A stretch of 37,259 bases of DNA from FCB group bacterium. Lineage in GTDB: Bacteria; Fidelibacterota; Marinisomatia; SCGC-AAA003-L08; JACNLC01. The stretch lies in the NCBI GenBank assembly GCA_013152375.1, contig JAADGM010000148.1, forward strand, positions 11,787 to 49,045, written 5' to 3'. The notes under the pieces were generated by a model. That model made no database searches. It was given only the letters and a program-made list of their open reading frames with translations, and was not told where the DNA came from. Every line of letters begins with the position of its first letter. Position 1 is the first letter of the stretch. The position numbers were made by a program, and so were the translations under genes. Below, one piece after another: positions 34,213 to 37,259 of the stretch.

Positions 34213-35667
34213 GTGTCACAGTTAACGACAGAACAGGTAGAATCCATTGCCGCAAAAGTAGCCGGTCTCATACGGTCCGGTGGTCAAAATCCGGCATCTG
34301 CTGTCAGCCGAATGTCCGTCTCCGAAGCTGTAGAATCAGGCGGCGCGGGAGTTTTCGGCGGTATCGATCCGGCGGTCCGGGCGGCCCGAAAAGCGCACAC
34401 GGAATTTATGGATCAGACGCTGGAGCGCAGGTATGAGATCATCGCAAAGATCCGTGAAAAAATGCTGGAACATGCCGAAGACCTGGCCCGCAGGGCGCAT
34501 GACGAAACAGGACTCGGCCGCGTCGGGGACAAAGTCATGAAAAACCGACTGGTGACCGAAAAGACACCGGGGCCTGAAGTGCTCACACCCGCTGCAAATT
34601 CCGGCGATCGGGGACTGACGCTGATGGAGGCAGCCCCGTTTGGCGTCATTGGCTCCATCACACCGGTCACGAATCCCACTTCCACCATTATCTGCAATAC
34701 TATAGGAATGCTGTCAGCCGGGAATGCCGTCGTTTTCAATGTGCATCCTTCCGCCCGAAAGGTGAGCATTTATACGATTGAACTGCTCAATCAGGCCATC
34801 TTGGAGGCCGGCGGTCCGGTGAACCTGGTAACCACGGTCAGCAAACCCACCATTGAAAGCGCACAGGAACTGATGACCCATCCGGGTGTCAACCTGCTGG
34901 TAGTGACGGGAGGCTCCGGTGTGGTGAAAGCTGCCATGCGGAGCGGTAAGCGGGCCATCTGTGCCGGTCCGGGCAATCCGCCGGTAGTCGTGGATGAAAG
35001 TGCCGATATCGAGAATGCCGCCCGCCATATTGTGGAGGGCGCTTCGCTGGACAATAACATCATCTGTGTGCTCGAAAAAGAGATCTTTGTGGTGGAGTCC
35101 GTAGCCGATCAGCTAATCGCAGCCTTCCAGCGGCACGACGCCGTGGTTCTGCAGCCCCACGAAATCGCCCAACTGGACAAAGTGATCTTTACAAAAACCA
35201 ACGGTCTGCGGAAACCCGGTGTGATCAATAAAAATCTCATCGGCCAGAGTGTTCAGACCATTCTTGACAAAATCCACAAGACCGTCGATGACGGCGTCCG
35301 GCTGGCGATCGCCCCCGTTGAGGCGGGTCACCCGCTGGTGTGGACGGAGCAGATGCTGCCGGTGATCCCGTTGGTGCGGATGCCCACAGCCGATCAGGCG
35401 ATTGATATTGCAAAAGAGGCGGAACACGGTTTCCGGCACACGGCCATCATGCACTCTAAAAACCTGGACAACTTAAGCCGTATGGCCCGGGTCATGGACT
35501 GCAGCATTTTCGTGAAAAACGGTCCCTCCGTCGCCGGTCTGGGTTATGGCGGTGAGGGCTACTGTTCCTTTACAATCGCCAGTCCTACCGGTGAAGGCCT
35601 GACCGGTCCGAGAGCATTTACCCGCGAGCGACGCTGTGTGCTGGTGGATCATTTCAGGATCGTCTGA
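34213..35667 (+). CDS. Microcompartment CoA-acylating-type aldehyde dehydrogenase
   Basis: 484 residues from GTG at 34213, with GGGAGAG upstream. The first ~18 residues (SQLTTEQVESIAAKVAGLI) form an amphipathic helix like known encapsulation peptides, then an Ala/Gly/Ser linker, then the dehydrogenase. EutE/PduP-like marks: APFGVIGSITPVTNPTSTIICN, AGPGNPPVVVDESADI, catalytic Cys285 in LDNNIICVLEKE, and a C-terminal PTGEGLTGPRAFTRERRCVLVD. Converts acetaldehyde, NAD+ and CoA to acetyl-CoA and NADH in the BMC lumen, here most likely the acetaldehyde from DeoC. Aldehyde chain length cannot be proved from sequence. Its stop overlaps the next BMC-T start (ATGA-type). Confidence 0.95.
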   Translation: MSQLTTEQVESIAAKVAGLIRSGGQNPASAVSRMSVSEAVESGGAGVFGGIDPAVRAARKAHTEFMDQTLERRYEIIAKIREKMLEHAEDLARRAHDETGLGRVGDKVMKNRLVTEKTPGPEVLTPAANSGDRGLTLMEAAPFGVIGSITPVTNPTSTIICNTIGMLSAGNAVVFNVHPSARKVSIYTIELLNQAILEAGGPVNLVTTVSKPTIESAQELMTHPGVNLLVVTGGSGVVKAAMRSGKRAICAGPGNPPVVVDESADIENAARHIVEGASLDNNIICVLEKEIFVVESVADQLIAAFQRHDAVVLQPHEIAQLDKVIFTKTNGLRKPGVINKNLIGQSVQTILDKIHKTVDDGVRLAIAPVEAGHPLVWTEQMLPVIPLVRMPTADQAIDIAKEAEHGFRHTAIMHSKNLDNLSRMARVMDCSIFVKNGPSVAGLGYGGEGYCSFTIASPTGEGLTGPRAFTRERRCVLVDHFRIV

Positions 35668-36272
35668 TGAAATATCCTGCCATTGCCCTGCTTGAGTTTG
35701 CCCACATTCCCGCCGGGATCTATGCCGGCGATGCCATGGTGAAAAAAGCACCAGTCACTGTCTTGAGATCCGGCACCGTTCACAACGGCAAATATATCGT
35801 CATGGTGGGCGGCAGCGTCGCCTCTGTGGAAGAATCTTACAATGAGGGTCTGGCCTGCGGCAAAGGCTTTGTCCTTGACAAGCTGTTTCTGCCCGATGTT
35901 CACCCTCAGGTACATGCAGCGATCCTGGGGACCCGTCAAACGGTGGAGAAGGAATCTCTGGCAATCATTGAAACCGAAACGCTGTCGGCTGCGGTTAAAG
36001 CTGCGGATAGGTCATTGAAGGGAACGGCTGTCCGTCTCGTGGAACTCCGTCTCGCTGATGATATCGGCGGCAAAGGCCTGGCCATCTTCAGCGGCAGACT
36101 CGAAGAAATAAACGCCGCTGTTGAGCTAGCAAAATCTGCAGTGGATCCACCCTCTCTTTGGCTGAACGACACCCTGATCCCCAGACTGTCAGCGGAGATG
36201 CTCAGGCAGATAGAACACTCAACAAGCTTCAAAACAAGCCAATTGCGGGAACTGACGGGCGGGGAAATATAA
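35667..36272 (+). CDS. BMC-T shell protein (single-layer trimer type)
   Basis: 201 residues, two BMC domains: about 1-90 (AIALLEFAHIPAGIYAGDAM, KYIVMVGGSVASVEESYNEG) and about 95-180 (LAIIETETLSAAVKAADRSL, KGLAIFSGRLEEINAAVELA). It is distinct from the BMC-T at 32807 and resembles the PduT/Haliangium BMC-T1 type. The HNGK and IGGKG loops before the V/A strands would form the trimer pore; I see no Cys set for an Fe-S cluster there, unlike PduT. Coupled to the dehydrogenase by a 1-nt overlap. Confidence 0.92.
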   Translation: MKYPAIALLEFAHIPAGIYAGDAMVKKAPVTVLRSGTVHNGKYIVMVGGSVASVEESYNEGLACGKGFVLDKLFLPDVHPQVHAAILGTRQTVEKESLAIIETETLSAAVKAADRSLKGTAVRLVELRLADDIGGKGLAIFSGRLEEINAAVELAKSAVDPPSLWLNDTLIPRLSAEMLRQIEHSTSFKTSQLRELTGGEI

Positions 36273-36563
36273 ATGCACCTGGGTAAAGTCATCGGTACCC
36301 TCACCCCCTGTGTGGTTTATGCGGGACTGGAAGGCGTTCCACTGCTGCTGGTGCAGCCTTTGGATGCGAAACTGCACGATCACGGCGCCCCTTTTGTGGC
36401 TGCCGACTCCACCCGGATGTGCGGGAGAGATGAACTGATCTATTATGAGAGTTCCCGGGAAGCCGCGCTGGCTCTGGATCCCTGGTTCGTCCCCGTTGAT
36501 CATGCCATCATCGGGATTGTGGACGATGTGCATCTCACAGATTTTCTCGGCAGGGAGGGATAA
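36273..36563 (+). CDS. BMC-P shell vertex protein (second)
   Basis: 96 residues. N-terminus MHLGKVIGTLTPCVVYAGLEGVPLLLVQPLD and end HAIIGIVDDVHL are EutN/CcmL-like. The middle is divergent (AADSTRMCGRDELIYYESSREAAL): the usual VD.V.AG.GE..L pattern has become AADSTRMCGRDELI. The ATG directly abuts the preceding stop. Several BMC types carry three BMC-P paralogues; the separate roles are unknown. Confidence 0.92.
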   Translation: MHLGKVIGTLTPCVVYAGLEGVPLLLVQPLDAKLHDHGAPFVAADSTRMCGRDELIYYESSREAALALDPWFVPVDHAIIGIVDDVHLTDFLGREG

Positions 36564-36566
36564 CCG

Positions 36567-36836
36567 ATGCAGATCGGGAGAGTCCGGGGTGCCATTCATT
36601 CTACCATCAACCATCCTTTTTACGACGGCAGGAAACTGCTCATTGTGGATTATCTGGATACTGGCGGAGAACCCACCGGAGAATATGTCATCGCCATTGA
36701 TACGGTAGATTCCGGAGCCGGAGAGACGGTACTGGTTTTGGATGAAGGTAATTCCGCCCGGCAAATCGTTGACCGGTCCAATGCACCGGTCCGTTCGGTC
36801 ATTGTGGGTATCGTGGACCAGATCTCAATCCCGTAA
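36567..36836 (+). CDS. BMC-P shell vertex protein (third)
   Basis: 89 residues, the shortest of the three: MQIGRVRGAIHSTINHPFYDGRKLLIVDYL, then VIAIDTVDSGAGETVLVLDEGNSARQI and SVIVGIVDQISIP. This is a standard EutN/CcmL core without a tail. It starts 3 nt after the second BMC-P and is the last gene of the BMC operon. Confidence 0.93.
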   Translation: MQIGRVRGAIHSTINHPFYDGRKLLIVDYLDTGGEPTGEYVIAIDTVDSGAGETVLVLDEGNSARQIVDRSNAPVRSVIVGIVDQISIP

Positions 36837-36920
36837 AGCTAAAGCACACGGTTCTGAACTTCCTAGGGACAGGGGTGGTCGTGGTTGACCGTGGAGTTCA
36901 CTGGTTTTTACCAAGCGGTG

Positions 36921-36947
36921 AGGAAATGTCGTCCCGTGTAATTTCCT
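36921..36947. repeat. Weak inverted repeat downstream of the BMC operon
   Basis: AGGAAAT (36921-36927) and ATTTCCT (36941-36947) with a 13-nt loop, 85 nt after the last BMC-P stop. There is no T-run, so it is only a possible transcription end. The rest of 36837-36958 shows nothing I recognise. Confidence 0.25.
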
Positions 36948-36958
36948 GATCGGTTTCG

Positions 36959-37191
36959 TTACCTTCTTTGCTTCCAATATCCCGGTTAGCGATGCAGATT
37001 CATTACCGCTATTATCAAAATCCATCTGGTTCTTCTGAATACAGAACTCCATACGGGAATCGCCTTACTAAAGACCGTCTGACATCACCTTAAACTTCCA
37101 CCGCAAAGTCAAACCCAGGCTCTATATCTTCATAATAATTTATTGCCTTATTGAATTCTTCCTCGGCTTCTGGGTGAAAGAAGAAACTCAT
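36959..37191 (-). pseudogene. Decayed ParE/RelE-superfamily toxin gene
   Basis: From ATG at 37191 the minus strand encodes MSFFFHPEAEEEFNKAINYY...DFAVEV, the standard N-terminus of a ParE-like toxin, then TAA at 37092-37090. The same frame goes on with GDVRRSLVRRFPYGVLYSEEP, the family's second half, and after a 1-nt shift with ILIIAVMNLHR, a stop, and PGYWKQRR to a final TAA (36961-36959). About 20 codons between the halves are missing. So it has an internal deletion, two in-frame stops and a frameshift, and is certainly dead. The 68 nt upstream (37192-37259) may hold the end of an antitoxin gene, but I cannot assign it. Confidence 0.8.
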
Positions 37192-37259
37192 TTTTCAAAC
37201 CTTTTCCATACCTACTTAAAAACCTCTTCTCCGTGAGTTGCTTGTATGCGCCCCGACCT

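Noticed and set aside
36825-37052. 75-codon minus-strand frame after the last BMC-P
   Set aside because: It is an out-of-frame reading of the ParE remnant; the family motifs (RRFPYGVLY, AVMNLHR) are in the other two frames of the same strand.
1-37259. Search by eye for CRISPR arrays, rRNA, intact transposases or attachment sites
   Set aside because: No regularly spaced repeats, no rRNA-like blocks and no transposase or integrase motifs were seen.

Overview
The window is a bacterial chromosome segment with two blocks. From 1 to 29875 every recognisable gene is on the minus strand, mostly with a few bases of spacing or 1-4 nt overlaps. From 30353 to 36836 all genes are on the plus strand and form a bacterial microcompartment (BMC) operon. 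The envelope genes (PorV/PorQ-like barrel, a protein with a type IX secretion sorting domain, Asp-rich repeat lipoprotein, DUF5683-like protein, stand-alone GT5 N-domain) point to the FCB group. A Marinimicrobia/Calditrichaeota/Ignavibacteria-like lineage is my best guess; this is inference from gene types, not from a marker gene.

Minus strand, in order of transcription (right to left). oppF - mtaB - deoxynucleoside kinase - purN - purH - mreB - mreC - mreD - PBP2 (mrdA) - rodA is a tightly packed run covering peptide import, tRNA modification, purine synthesis and the rod-shape elongation machine. After about 155 nt come a CpoB/YbgF-like TPR lipoprotein, a GT5-like protein, a large Asp-rich repeat lipoprotein, an outer-membrane barrel, a TPR lipoprotein, rpiB and glyA. 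After a structured 127-nt leader come mlaE - mlaF - mlaD (MCE-type lipid transport) and a 59-aa Trm112/YcaR-like zinc-ribbon protein. After a terminator-like element the last group is a PorV-like barrel, an M6-like protein whose HExxH site is lost, a HExxH protease/TolB-propeller/barrel protein, and a DUF5683-like protein cut by the window start.

Plus strand. A SorC/DeoR-family regulator preceded by two GAACA-NN-TGTT dyads 21 bp apart starts the BMC operon. It is followed by an RpiB-like-DeoC fusion, a tandem-domain shell protein (BMC-T), a BMC-H hexamer protein with its own strong promoter and ribosome site, a BMC-P, a CoA-acylating-type aldehyde dehydrogenase, a second BMC-T and two more BMC-P. 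This fits the sugar-phosphate-utilising (SPU) type of metabolosome: 2-deoxyribose 5-phosphate is cleaved by DeoC to glyceraldehyde 3-phosphate and acetaldehyde, and the aldehyde dehydrogenase converts the acetaldehyde to acetyl-CoA inside the shell. The regulator family (B. subtilis DeoR is a member) fits a deoxyribose-5-phosphate inducer.

Points that stand out are: the fusion with an in-frame internal Shine-Dalgarno/GTG start exactly at the DeoC encapsulation peptide; replacement of the RpiB catalytic Cys by Asp in the fused domain, while the separate RpiB in the same window keeps Cys; the operator pair; an internal promoter for the major shell protein; and a decayed ParE toxin gene directly downstream of the BMC operon. 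The BMC block looks richer in GC by eye than the minus-strand genes, which together with the toxin remnant suggests it may be an acquired island.
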